A DNA stretch of 64,000 bases from Chryseobacterium pennae (GTDB lineage: Bacteria; Bacteroidota; Bacteroidia; Flavobacteriales; Weeksellaceae), in assembly GCF_003385515.1 (NCBI RefSeq), contig NZ_QNVT01000017.1:1-64000 (forward strand). The letters are read 5' to 3'. This document shows positions 18,170 through 27,091 of this stretch, piece after piece (within the stretch, counting starts at the first letter, position 1; every line of letters starts with the position of its first letter). Made by a program: the position numbers and the translations under genes. Under the pieces are notes generated by a model. It saw nothing but the letters and a program-made list of their open reading frames with translations. It was not told where the DNA came from and ran no database searches.

Positions 18170-19162
18170 ATGATGGAAATTTCCGAAGATTCTTTATTCC
18201 TATCCGTAAAGGATATCATTAGACAGTCGCGCGAAAAGGTTTTTCGAATAGCGAATTCTACACTACTGCTTACGTATTGGCAGATCGGAAAACTAATAGT
18301 TGAAGATGAACAACAGGGAAAAGAACGGGCAGAATATGGAAAATATACTCTAAAAAATCTTTCTCAGAAGCTTACTTTAGAGTTTGGAAAAGGCTTTGAT
18401 TACACAAACCTTTCTAATATGCGTAAGTTTTACATTGCTTTTCCAATTGTTGACACACTGTCTCAACAATTGAGCTGGTCTCATTACCGACTGCTCTCAA
18501 GCCAGGATGATAAGAATAAGAGACAATATTATCTTAATGAAGCAGCACAAAATAACTGGAATGTAAGGGACTTAAAAAGACAAATCAGTTCCCTGGCCTA
18601 CGAAAGAGTTCTAGAGCATAAAAAATCTCCAACTGAAAGCATCCACAGTGTTTTAAAAGATCCCTATATTTTTGAGTTTCTGGGTTTAAAAGCCAATGAA
18701 CAGTTTTCAGAAAAAGAAATTGAAACCGCCATCATAGATCATATTCAGAAATTCTTACTGGAATTTGGAAAAGGATTCGCTTTTGTAGCAAGACAACAAC
18801 ATATTTCCACGGATACTTCAGACTTTTATATTGATCTTGTTTTCTACAATTATATCTTAAAATGTTTTGTCATTATCGACCTTAAAACCGGGGAACTTTC
18901 TCATCAGGACATCGGGCAGATTGATATGTATGTAAGAATGTATGATGATCTGAAACGAGGTGAAGGAGACAATCCAACAATTGGTATTTTACTTTGTTCT
19001 GAAAAGGATGAAACCATTGTAAAATATTCGGTACTTAATGATAAAAATAATTTATTTGCAAGCAAATATCTGCTGTACCTCCCAAAAGAAGAAGAATTAA
19101 AACAAATCATCGACCAGGACAGAATCCGTTTTGAACTGGATCAGGAAAATAAAAACCCTTAA
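18170..19162 (+). CDS. YhcG-type PDDEXK nuclease (DUF1016)
   Basis: A 330-residue protein with the DUF1016 N-terminal domain (YWQIGKLIVEDEQQG, then GFDYTNLSNMRKFY and LSWSHYRLL) and a C-terminal PD-(D/E)XK nuclease domain. Its catalytic core is visible as DFYIDLVFYN followed by VIIDLKTG and QIDMYV. E. coli YhcG-like proteins are linked to genome defence and stable branched-DNA processing; the role here is inferred only. It lies between two POT genes, immediately after a terminator, and ends 23 bases before the third POT gene. The sequence has no start-proximal promoter that I can see. Confidence 0.9.
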   Translation: MMEISEDSLFLSVKDIIRQSREKVFRIANSTLLLTYWQIGKLIVEDEQQGKERAEYGKYTLKNLSQKLTLEFGKGFDYTNLSNMRKFYIAFPIVDTLSQQLSWSHYRLLSSQDDKNKRQYYLNEAAQNNWNVRDLKRQISSLAYERVLEHKKSPTESIHSVLKDPYIFEFLGLKANEQFSEKEIETAIIDHIQKFLLEFGKGFAFVARQQHISTDTSDFYIDLVFYNYILKCFVIIDLKTGELSHQDIGQIDMYVRMYDDLKRGEGDNPTIGILLCSEKDETIVKYSVLNDKNNLFASKYLLYLPKEEELKQIIDQDRIRFELDQENKNP

Positions 19163-19185
19163 TTAAAAATTAATCATATATCGTT

Positions 19186-20661
19186 ATGAGCTTAACTCTA
19201 GAAGAAATACAAAATTTTAAAGGAAAATATCCAAAGCAGCTTTGGACCTTATTCACCGTAGAAATGTGGGAACGTTTCTGCTTTTATGGTATGCGAGGAG
19301 TTCTTACCATTTTCATGGTAGATCAATTGGGATTACTGGAAGACAAAGCTAATTTACAATATGGAGCCATACAGGCTTTTATTTATGCATTTACTTTTAT
19401 CGGAGGTATTTTTGCGGACAAAATATTAGGTTTCAAAAAATCTTTGGTTTTTGGAGGAATCATTATGTCCATTGGAAATCTTATTATAGCCTTTTCTCCC
19501 CATGACTTCTTTTATTTCGGGATTACCTGTTCTATTATAGGTACCGGATTTTTTAAACCTAACATCTCATCTATGGTTGGAGAACTTTATAAAGAGGATG
19601 ACCCAAGACGAGATGCCGGATACGGCCTTTTCTATGCCGGAATCAATATTGGAGGTCTTCTAGGTGGAGCTCTATGTGTTTATCTTGGAAAATATCATTC
19701 CTGGTCTTGGTGTTTCCTGGCAGCTGCTGTAGTAATGCTCTTAGGTCTTATTACATTTTTTGCTACCAGAAAAACATTAGGCCCAATTGGTGATTCACCA
19801 TTGCAGTTCATTCCTAAATCAAAGAGAACATTACGTGAAGTATTGGTATATATTGGAGCATTATTAAGCATGCCACTTATCTTCATCATGGTTAAAAATA
19901 CAAGTTTTACAGATTATTTCATGTATCTTATTGGTATTGCAGCTGTAGGTTACTTCATCATGGAAACTTTAAAACAGACTTCAGCTTACCAAAAGAAACT
20001 GATTGCTGCATTTGTGTTTATATTCATGTATTTTGTTTTCAATTCTATTTATGAACAAAGTGGAGGGTCTTTATCTTTATTTGCAAAAGACAACCTTGTA
20101 CACAGTCTACTGGGCTTTGGAATGGATCCTAATGTCATTAATAACAGTGCCAATTCTTTCTTCATCATTATTTTCAGCCCACTTATAGGCTTAGCTTGGG
20201 TAGGTTTGAATAAAAAGAAATTAGAACCGAATACTGTTAATAAATTTGGAATTGGATTTTTATTTTTGGCTGCAGGGTTCTTCTTATTTTATAGTCTGAG
20301 ATATTTTGCAGGTGCAGATGGAAAATCTTCACTTAACTTATTTACTTTTACATGGCTTGTTATTACTTTCGGAGAATTGTGCTTAGGTCCGATCGGGATG
20401 TCTATCATTACCAAATTATCTCCTAAAAAAATGTTTGGAATGATGATGGGGTTATGGTTCTTAGCAAGTGCATTCGGACAGTTTGCTGCCGGAAAAATTG
20501 GAGCAAGTTTATCTGAATCCAATACAGGAAATACTAATATGAGTAAACTACTGGCTTATACAGATGGATATAAAACACTGGGTATTTATGCATTAGTTGC
20601 CGGAGTGGTATTAATATTGCTATCTTCACTCGTGAAAAAATTAATGCAGGATGTAAAATAG
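19186..20661 (+). CDS. POT family proton-dependent di/tripeptide transporter
   Basis: The third POT protein of the block, 491 residues and the shortest. It has FTVEMWERFCFYGMRG, the GTGFFKPNISSMVG motif and a compact inter-domain region. It is 23 bases downstream of the nuclease gene and may share its transcript. A thioredoxin gene follows after 41 bases. Confidence 0.92.
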   Translation: MSLTLEEIQNFKGKYPKQLWTLFTVEMWERFCFYGMRGVLTIFMVDQLGLLEDKANLQYGAIQAFIYAFTFIGGIFADKILGFKKSLVFGGIIMSIGNLIIAFSPHDFFYFGITCSIIGTGFFKPNISSMVGELYKEDDPRRDAGYGLFYAGINIGGLLGGALCVYLGKYHSWSWCFLAAAVVMLLGLITFFATRKTLGPIGDSPLQFIPKSKRTLREVLVYIGALLSMPLIFIMVKNTSFTDYFMYLIGIAAVGYFIMETLKQTSAYQKKLIAAFVFIFMYFVFNSIYEQSGGSLSLFAKDNLVHSLLGFGMDPNVINNSANSFFIIIFSPLIGLAWVGLNKKKLEPNTVNKFGIGFLFLAAGFFLFYSLRYFAGADGKSSLNLFTFTWLVITFGELCLGPIGMSIITKLSPKKMFGMMMGLWFLASAFGQFAAGKIGASLSESNTGNTNMSKLLAYTDGYKTLGIYALVAGVVLILLSSLVKKLMQDVK

Positions 20662-20702
20662 AAAATAAGTAATTATGCTTATTTTTACGTAAATGTCAAA
20701 TT

Positions 20703-21236
20703 ATGAAGAAAATTTTAAGCATAGTTCTCTTATTATTATTAAATTTTAGTTTTGCACAAACTAAATGGATGACTATTGATGAAGCTCTGAAAGCACAGAA
20801 AGAAAATCCTAAAAAGATTCTTATTGATTTTTATGCAGACTGGTGCGGGCCATGTAAAATCATGGATAAAAAAACTTACGGACATCCAGTACTTGCTCAG
20901 ATTTTAAATGAGAATTTTTATCCTGTAAAATTTAATGCAGAAGAAAAAAAGAGTATTGAAATTTTTGGAAGAACATTTTCCAATCCTAATACAGAACAGA
21001 AAAAAGGACGAAACTCTCTACATGAATTTACTCAATATATGAATGTAGGTGCTGTTCCAAGTACTGTATTTCTGGATGAACACGGTGATCCTATTACAAT
21101 TCTTCAGGGAGAATTATCTGCCAAGGAACTGGAACCTTACCTGGAACTGATCTCAAAGGACCTCTTTAAAAAGATCCGTACCAGAGAGCAGTGGGAAGAT
21201 TACCAGAAAAAGTTCAAATCTAAAATAAAAGATTAG
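20703..21236 (+). CDS. periplasmic thioredoxin-family protein
   Basis: A 177-residue protein with a signal peptide (MKKILSIVLLLLLNFSFAQ) and a thioredoxin fold with active site DWCGPCK near residue 46-52 and the cis-proline loop at GAVPSTVF. In the periplasm it would act as a disulfide reductase or a thiol chaperone; the partner is unknown. It is 41 bases after the third POT gene, possibly cotranscribed. Confidence 0.9.
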   Translation: MKKILSIVLLLLLNFSFAQTKWMTIDEALKAQKENPKKILIDFYADWCGPCKIMDKKTYGHPVLAQILNENFYPVKFNAEEKKSIEIFGRTFSNPNTEQKKGRNSLHEFTQYMNVGAVPSTVFLDEHGDPITILQGELSAKELEPYLELISKDLFKKIRTREQWEDYQKKFKSKIKD

Positions 21237-21282
21237 TACGTAATTCAGATCTCAAACTTTGAATTATCTTCTTATACAACTT

Positions 21283-21315
21283 AAGACTTTCAATTTTTTT
21301 TGGAAGTCTTTTTTA
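21283..21315 (+). terminator. terminator after the thioredoxin gene
   Basis: AAGACTTTCA (21283-21292) pairs with TGGAAGTCTT (21301-21310) with one mismatch, followed by T residues. Confidence 0.6.
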
Positions 21316-21319
21316 TTTT

Positions 21320-21372
21320 CCCGAAATTCGAACCTTTGTTTTTCATACAATATTCGATTCCCGAAATTCGGG
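21320..21372. promoter_or_regulatory. two CCCGAAATTCG repeats upstream of recG
   Basis: CCCGAAATTCG occurs at 21320-21330 and again at 21360-21370, where it continues as the palindrome CCCGAAATTCGGG. The copies are exactly 40 bases apart and flank AACCTTTG (21331-21338), a near match to a -7 box. The second copy ends 14 bases before the recG ATG. This looks like an operator pair. Confidence 0.5.
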
Positions 21373-21386
21373 CCTCAGATTAAGAA

Positions 21387-23474
21387 ATGACTTTAGAAAC
21401 ATCCATAGAATATGTAAAAGGAATAGGTCCGGAAAGAGCCAAACTCATTAAAAGCGTGTTGGGATTATCCACTGTAGAAGACATGCTGAACTTCTACCCT
21501 ATCCGCTATCTGGATAAAAGTAAACTCTACAAGGTTTCCCAACTCCATGAGGAAACCAGCCAGGAAATCCAGTTTAAAGGAAGAATTACCCAGGTTCAGG
21601 AGATTCAGACCGGAAAAACTAAAAGACTGACCGCTAAATTCAATGATGATACGGGAAGTATGGATCTTGTATGGTTTCAGTATTCCAAATGGCTGAAGGA
21701 ACAGCTTCCTATTAACCGCGAAGTTTATATTTTCGGAAAAATTAATGTTTTCAACCGTCAATTTTCCATGCCACATCCTGAGATTGAGGTTGAAGAAAAA
21801 AAGGAAGGAGAAGTCAGGCTTAAGCCTATTTATCCAAGTTCTGAAAAACTGACCAAAAGAGGACTCAATCAAAGGTTCTTTCAGAATGCTCTAAGAAATA
21901 TCTGCAGGGAAATTCCGAATCTTATTGAAGAAAACTTTCCTGAATATCTGATGAAAACATTCAAATTCATGTCCAGACAACATGCTTTTCTGAATGTACA
22001 TTTCCCAAAGGATTTAGAACATTTTGACCAAGCAGATTTCAGACTGAAATTTGAAGAATCATTCTTTTTTCAGTTGGGATACGGTTTAAAAAAACTTCAT
22101 CATAAAACCCAGTCACACGGCAACCCTTTTCCTATTATAGGAGACTATTTCAATGATTTCTATGAAAATTATCTTCCGTTCGAACTTACCGGTGCTCAAA
22201 AAAGAGTTTTAAAGGAGGTCAGGATGGATATGAAAAAGCCGATTCAGATGAACAGGCTTTTACAGGGTGATGTAGGCTCAGGGAAAACCATGGTAGCTTT
22301 ACTAACGATGCTTATTGCGATGGACAATGGTTTTCAAAGCTGCATGATGGCTCCTACCGAAATTCTTGCCCAGCAACATTATAACGGAATAAAAGATTTA
22401 CTTGAAAAAACAGGAATCAATGTCCGGTTACTGACTGGCTCTACCAAAGCAAAGGAAAGACGAATTATTCACGAAGAGCTTGAAAACGGTACGCTTTCTA
22501 TTCTTGTGGGAACGCATGCTGTGTTGGAGGATAAGGTTAAATTTAAAAACCTTGGGTTGGCTATTATTGATGAACAGCATCGATTCGGGGTAGCACAACG
22601 GGCAAAACTTTGGGCCAAAAATAAGATTCCGCCTCATATTCTGGTGATGACGGCTACACCAATTCCAAGAACATTAGCAATGAGTTTTTATTCTGATCTG
22701 GATGTTTCTGTAATTGATGAAATGCCTGTAGGAAGAAAACCGATCATTACAGCTCACAGACGTGAAAAAGACAGATTGTATGTATATAATTTCTGTAAAG
22801 ATGAAATCAAGAAAGGAAGACAGGTTTATTTTGTGTATCCGTTGATTGAGGAGTCTGAAACATTAGATTATAAAAATCTGATGGAAGGATTGGAACATGT
22901 CATGGATTTTTTCTCCGACTACAATGTTACCATGCTGCACGGAAAAATGAAGCCGGATGAAAAAGATGCTGCTATGGCTTATTTTGCTTCAGGAAAGGCA
23001 GAAATCATGGTTGCCACTACCGTTATTGAGGTAGGGGTAAATGTTCCCAATGCTTCTGTAATGGTCATTGAAAGTTCTGAAAGATTTGGACTTTCACAGC
23101 TTCATCAGCTCAGAGGACGTGTAGGAAGAGGTGCTGAACAGAGCTACTGTATCCTGATGACTTCTGATAAATTATCTAAAGAAAGCAGAACCCGTATCAA
23201 AACAATGACAGAAACTAATGACGGTTTCAAAATTTCTGAAGTGGATATGCAGCTTCGTGGTCCCGGTGATATTCTGGGAACCCAGCAAAGTGGTGTGGTT
23301 GATTTTAAAAGACTGGATCTTATTAATGATTCTGCCATTATTAAAACAACAAAAAATACCGTTGATAGAATTCTTGAAGCCGATCCGATGCTGGCAAGAC
23401 AAGATAATCTGATGATTAAAAATTACTACATAAAGTACTATAAAGGGAAAAATAAATGGAGTAAAATTTCATAA
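21387..23474 (+). CDS. recG: ATP-dependent DNA helicase RecG
   Basis: RecG remodels stalled replication forks and branch-migrates Holliday junctions. The 695-residue protein has the N-terminal wedge/OB region (about 1-170), Walker A GDVGSGKT near residue 297, the DEQH box (IIDEQHRFGV), motif III TATPIPRTLA, and the helicase C-terminal motifs VIEVGVNVPNA and QLRGRVGRG. The C terminus keeps the RecG-type MQLRGPGDILGTQQSG. Length and order match the family. Confidence 0.97.
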   Translation: MTLETSIEYVKGIGPERAKLIKSVLGLSTVEDMLNFYPIRYLDKSKLYKVSQLHEETSQEIQFKGRITQVQEIQTGKTKRLTAKFNDDTGSMDLVWFQYSKWLKEQLPINREVYIFGKINVFNRQFSMPHPEIEVEEKKEGEVRLKPIYPSSEKLTKRGLNQRFFQNALRNICREIPNLIEENFPEYLMKTFKFMSRQHAFLNVHFPKDLEHFDQADFRLKFEESFFFQLGYGLKKLHHKTQSHGNPFPIIGDYFNDFYENYLPFELTGAQKRVLKEVRMDMKKPIQMNRLLQGDVGSGKTMVALLTMLIAMDNGFQSCMMAPTEILAQQHYNGIKDLLEKTGINVRLLTGSTKAKERRIIHEELENGTLSILVGTHAVLEDKVKFKNLGLAIIDEQHRFGVAQRAKLWAKNKIPPHILVMTATPIPRTLAMSFYSDLDVSVIDEMPVGRKPIITAHRREKDRLYVYNFCKDEIKKGRQVYFVYPLIEESETLDYKNLMEGLEHVMDFFSDYNVTMLHGKMKPDEKDAAMAYFASGKAEIMVATTVIEVGVNVPNASVMVIESSERFGLSQLHQLRGRVGRGAEQSYCILMTSDKLSKESRTRIKTMTETNDGFKISEVDMQLRGPGDILGTQQSGVVDFKRLDLINDSAIIKTTKNTVDRILEADPMLARQDNLMIKNYYIKYYKGKNKWSKIS

Positions 23475-23504
23475 AAAAAAACCGCAGAAAAAATTTCCTG
23501 CGGT
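23472..23504 (-). terminator. minus-directed terminator past recG
   Basis: ACCGCAG (23481-23487) pairs with CTGCGGT (23498-23504). The uninterrupted A run (23472-23480) makes it a terminator when read on the minus strand; there is no T run on the plus strand for recG. No annotated minus-strand gene ends nearby. Confidence 0.55.
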
Positions 23505-24067
23505 CCCCTTATAAAACTGTTATTTAGAAGAAATTACTTTTGATCTGTTTAAAAAATTTATTTTAATAGCTAGATTTAATATTTTGTGATGTGGTGTGAA
23601 AATATCTATATATTACTTGGAGATAAACCTTCACTATTAAAATAAATTATAAAATAACAAAATGAATTATTTTTCCAACTTGCTTATTATAAAAACTAAC
23701 TGTGTCTAGGTGGAGATGAGGGAATGAAACGAATAAAAAATATCTCCAACTATTTCAAGTTTTCATGATTGTACCGTTTTGTTTAAAGATCTTCTATGCT
23801 TTAAAATTGGAAATGAACATAATCCATTTTGTTAACATCGTTATTTATATATTATTATGCAGAAACAATTCCCATTCATTCATCTGTATCTTCATGTATA
23901 TAATTAAATTTGTGTCACTAAGTTTACATTTACAAATGTCCGGATATTACTGTTCTTCTTTCTTATATTATTTTAATTATTAGTTATAAAATTTTCACTT
24001 CATAGTGAATATTGTGTATTAAATATCTTTTGTTTCTCTTAAATGAAAAACAAAAACAATCTGTTTA
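23505..24067. other. intergenic region without a supported gene
   Basis: About 560 bases, very AT-rich. A plus frame at 23765-23983 has no ribosome-binding site and a composition typical of non-coding AT-rich DNA. I see no tRNA or clear promoter. The terminator at 23472-23504 faces a transcript from this side, so a small RNA or a long 3' untranslated region is possible. Confidence 0.5.
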
Positions 24068-24514
24068 TCATACTTTAAGAATAAAATTTTCTTTATTCAA
24101 TCCCGAAGTGTGATATTGCCAGTTTATGGTAATAACTTCTGTAAGGACCTTTTTTAAAGTTCCAAAATCTGAAGGTTTCTTCATACAGATATTGTTGCCT
24201 TTTACGAAGGCTTCTTCAATTTCATCTTCAGTGATTTCATCATCATAAATGGCCGTCACCATATTACAGAACCTTGGATTGGATTTCACTTCATCAATAC
24301 ATTCTACACTGCTTTTTTCAGGAATAGAGTACTTAATAAAAACAATTTCGGGAACTACAGCATCATCATTATTCAGATATTCCATCAGAGCTTTTCCGCT
24401 ACTGAAACATTGAACTTTTATAGAGATCTTCAGCTCTTTAAATATATTTTTAAAAAAAATTAAGGTGTTTTCATCGTTATCTGCTACAATTACGTTCAGA
24501 AATTCTTTATTCAT
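24068..24514 (-). CDS. receiver-like protein without the phospho-acceptor Asp
   Basis: A 148-residue stand-alone receiver domain. The acidic pocket is present (ADNDE, residues 11-15), as is the conserved lysine region (CMKKP). The strand that should carry the phospho-acceptor reads EIVFIKYSIP, with Lys61 where Asp is expected. It is therefore probably a pseudo-receiver that works without phosphorylation. Its start overlaps the end of the AraC gene by 8 bases, so the two are translationally coupled and may act together. Confidence 0.75.
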   Translation of the reverse strand: MNKEFLNVIVADNDENTLIFFKNIFKELKISIKVQCFSSGKALMEYLNNDDAVVPEIVFIKYSIPEKSSVECIDEVKSNPRFCNMVTAIYDDEITEDEIEEAFVKGNNICMKKPSDFGTLKKVLTEVITINWQYHTSGLNKENFILKV

Positions 24515-25088
24515 ACTGCATTTTAGGGTTTATTACCATGCTTTGGGCTCTTCTTCTTTTGCCAATGATCTTTTGAAACTGTGAGGGCGTAATTCCTGTC
24601 GTATTTTTAAACTGAGTACTTAAATGGGCCACACTGGAATAGTTCAGCTTATGGGCAATTTCGGTAAGGCTTTGTTTATTTCTTATAATCAGAGCTTTTG
24701 CATGCTCTATTTTCTGGAGAATAATAAAGTTCTCTATGGAAGTATAAGCAACTTCTGAAAATAGATTGGAAAGATATCCATAGCTGTGATTCAGTTTTTC
24801 AGAAATATAAATGGATGCTTTCACGGGAATAATTTCTTCAGAAAAGACAAGTTCCACAATGGCATCTTTTATTTTCTGTACCAAAGCCGTTTTCTGGCTT
24901 TCTATGATCTCAATACCATAATCACCAAGATTTTTCTTGAAAAGATTATGCTGTTCCTGAGTAAAAGGTTCATAGAACTCCACCTCGCCGAAGTTCAGCA
25001 ACCGGTATATAAGCCCGTGCTCCTTCAGTTTTTCTTCCAATACCTTTTTACAAAGAGCATTGAAATCAAATTTAACGTACATTTTCAT
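24507..25088 (-). CDS. AraC family transcriptional regulator
   Basis: A 193-residue protein. The C-terminal half has a double helix-turn-helix of the AraC/XylS type (SLTEIAHKLNYSSVAHLSTQF, then TGITPSQFQK). The N-terminal segment (about 1-85) does not look like a cupin and may be a small sensing or dimerisation domain. It is the first gene of a two-gene operon with the pseudo-receiver. The targets are unknown. Confidence 0.85.
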   Translation of the reverse strand: MKMYVKFDFNALCKKVLEEKLKEHGLIYRLLNFGEVEFYEPFTQEQHNLFKKNLGDYGIEIIESQKTALVQKIKDAIVELVFSEEIIPVKASIYISEKLNHSYGYLSNLFSEVAYTSIENFIILQKIEHAKALIIRNKQSLTEIAHKLNYSSVAHLSTQFKNTTGITPSQFQKIIGKRRRAQSMVINPKMQYE

Positions 25089-25182
25089 CCTGGTATAAGT
25101 AAGCCTATATTTTTAGTAAATATAATAATTTATTTCAAGTAAATGTGAAATAGAAGACTTTTTTTTAACATAATATATATAC

Positions 25183-25213
25183 AAAAAAACTCCTGTATCC
25201 GAAAATACAGGAA
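25183..25213 (-). terminator. terminator downstream of the GNAT gene
   Basis: Stem TCCTGTAT/ATACAGGA (25191-25198 with 25205-25212) with a T run on the minus strand (25183-25189). It lies about 170 bases past the GNAT stop codon. Nothing else is visible in 25089-25381. Confidence 0.65.
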
Positions 25214-25381
25214 TTTAAACACTAAGGATGAAAAAAATATACTGATAAAAAGCTATGTCAGCTCAAAACCAAGCATATGAATGTATTGTTATAAGTGATT
25301 TGGTTCTGAAACAAAGATGATCTAAAAAAAGAAATCACCTGTTATAGAATTACAAGGTAAAGTTACAAAATTTTAAGTCAA

Positions 25382-25885
25382 TTATTCGTGAATTAGAAAT
25401 TCCATTAAATAATCGTCCATTACAAACCCGTTTCCAATATCAAAAACACCCTCATCATATACCGTATAGCCCTGAGACTCATAGAATTTTCTGGCAGCAT
25501 TATTTTTATTGACATTGAGGATAATTCTTTTGTTTCCATTTTCAGAAACTTTTTCATTTAAAAACCGAAGGGCACCTTTCCCAAATCCTTTTCCTTTACT
25601 TTCCGGAACCAGATAAATGCGGTGCAGTTTGGTGGTCCTATCTTCATAATTGTGTTCATACCCGATAAATCCTTCGTAAGAATCATTATGTTCATCTGCA
25701 ATAAGATAATAGTGATAATCAGGTTTTTCTAAATGGCTTGCAATTTCCTGTTCCGAATACATTTCAGAAAGCATATACTCCATTTGTTCTTCTGAGAGTA
25801 TCTCTGCATACGCAATTACCCATGATCTTCTAGCAAGATCCTGAATCAGTGGGATATCTTCTCCTGTAGCTTTTATTAATTTCAT
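25382..25885 (-). CDS. GNAT family N-acetyltransferase
   Basis: A 167-residue acetyl-CoA-dependent acetyltransferase. The acetyl-CoA motif A reads RIYLVPESKGKGFGKGALRFL, with the Q/RxxGxG/A pattern at SKGKGFG. The C-terminal NKNNAARKFYESQGY is motif B. The substrate is not predictable. It is a single gene, and the dapA terminator lies between it and dapA. Confidence 0.85.
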   Translation of the reverse strand: MKLIKATGEDIPLIQDLARRSWVIAYAEILSEEQMEYMLSEMYSEQEIASHLEKPDYHYYLIADEHNDSYEGFIGYEHNYEDRTTKLHRIYLVPESKGKGFGKGALRFLNEKVSENGNKRIILNVNKNNAARKFYESQGYTVYDEGVFDIGNGFVMDDYLMEFLIHE

Positions 25886-25905
25886 ATTTTATATACATTA
25901 TGATT

Positions 25906-25937
25906 AAAAAAAGTGAAAAGTTGGAACTTTTCACTTT
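25906..25937 (-). terminator. terminator of dapA
   Basis: A perfect 13-bp stem (25910-25922 with 25925-25937) with a GG loop. On the minus strand it is followed by a T run. It lies between the dapA stop (26025) and the GNAT start. Confidence 0.8.
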
Positions 25938-26024
25938 GTTATATTTATTTATCGTAAACGGATATGCTTGTAAAGTAATTGAAAATGGTAAAAAATCAAT
26001 ATCAACTCTTATCATTTCCATTCA

Positions 26025-26897
26025 TTAGATTTTGGTCATTTCAGCCTTAATTTTAGCATAAAGCCCTTCTGATGCAGCAACTAAAGGAAGTCTAAGATAG
26101 TTTTTGATAATTCCCTTCTCTGCTAATACCACTTTAATACCGCAAGGATTTCCTTCTGCAAAAATGAGACGTGTAATTTCAACTAATTTATTGTGGATCT
26201 CATATGCTTCTTTCACTTTACCTTCAAGAGCGAATTGTACCATGGTTGAAAATTCTTTCGGATACCCCTGCCCGATTACTGATATCACTCCGTTTCCACC
26301 TGCCAATGTTACCGGAACAGTAAATTCATCATCCCCGGAAACTAATGAAAAGCCTTCCGGTTTCTTTCTCAGGATATCAAAATACTGCAGGATATTGGGT
26401 GCAGCTTCCTTAATCATGAATAGGTTCGGGAATTCACTTGCAAGACGGACCGTAGTATCAGCCTCTACATTCTGCCCTGTTCTGGAAGGAACGTTATAAA
26501 TGATAATATTTTTCCCTGTGGAAGCTAGGGCTTTATAATGTTGATAAATACCTTCCTGATTCGGTTTATTGTAATATGGAGATACTGACAGGACTGCCTC
26601 AAATGCAGAAAGATCTGCTTCCTCGATCTGCTTCTTGACCTCAAGAGTATTATTACCGCCTATTCCTAAAACCAAAGGAAGACGTTTATTATTCACCTTA
26701 ATGATATGCTCAATTACCTGTTTCTTCTCTTCGTCAGAAAGCGTTGCGGCTTCTGCCGTAGTTCCCAATACTACCAAATAATTGGTTCCGTTCTCAATGT
26801 TATATTCAACAAGTTTTGCTAAACTGTCGAAGTCAACGGATAAATCTTCATTAAAGGGTGTTATCAATGCAACACCTACTCCTTTTAAAATGCTCAT
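26025..26897 (-). CDS. dapA: 4-hydroxy-tetrahydrodipicolinate synthase
   Basis: DapA condenses pyruvate with aspartate semialdehyde for lysine and diaminopimelate synthesis. The 290-residue TIM barrel has GTTAEAATLSDEEK near residue 44, YYNKPNQEGIYQHY around 106, the catalytic Tyr in IIYNVPSRTG and the Schiff-base Lys in FMIKEAA (near 160). Length and motifs are those of a normal enzyme. It is a single gene with its own terminator. A possible -7 box on the minus strand (TAAATTTG) is at 26917-26924. Confidence 0.95.
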   Translation of the reverse strand: MSILKGVGVALITPFNEDLSVDFDSLAKLVEYNIENGTNYLVVLGTTAEAATLSDEEKKQVIEHIIKVNNKRLPLVLGIGGNNTLEVKKQIEEADLSAFEAVLSVSPYYNKPNQEGIYQHYKALASTGKNIIIYNVPSRTGQNVEADTTVRLASEFPNLFMIKEAAPNILQYFDILRKKPEGFSLVSGDDEFTVPVTLAGGNGVISVIGQGYPKEFSTMVQFALEGKVKEAYEIHNKLVEITRLIFAEGNPCGIKVVLAEKGIIKNYLRLPLVAASEGLYAKIKAEMTKI

Positions 26898-27091
26898 CTG
26901 TTCGAATTATTTTTGTCAAATTTAATCATTTACCGTAAGAATTTACAATAAATAATAATGTTTTATTATACATATAGTTATATTTGCATATACTAAAAGA
27001 TAGTATGAAATTGCCATACCCGAAATTGTTTACAAAAAACTCAGAAAGAGCCGGCGATTACATATGACCTTATAAAAATAATTTGCAGCAT

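Noticed and set aside
23765..23983. 72-residue protein in the gap after recG
   Set aside because: Rich in Ile, Tyr and Phe, as expected of translated AT-rich non-coding DNA.
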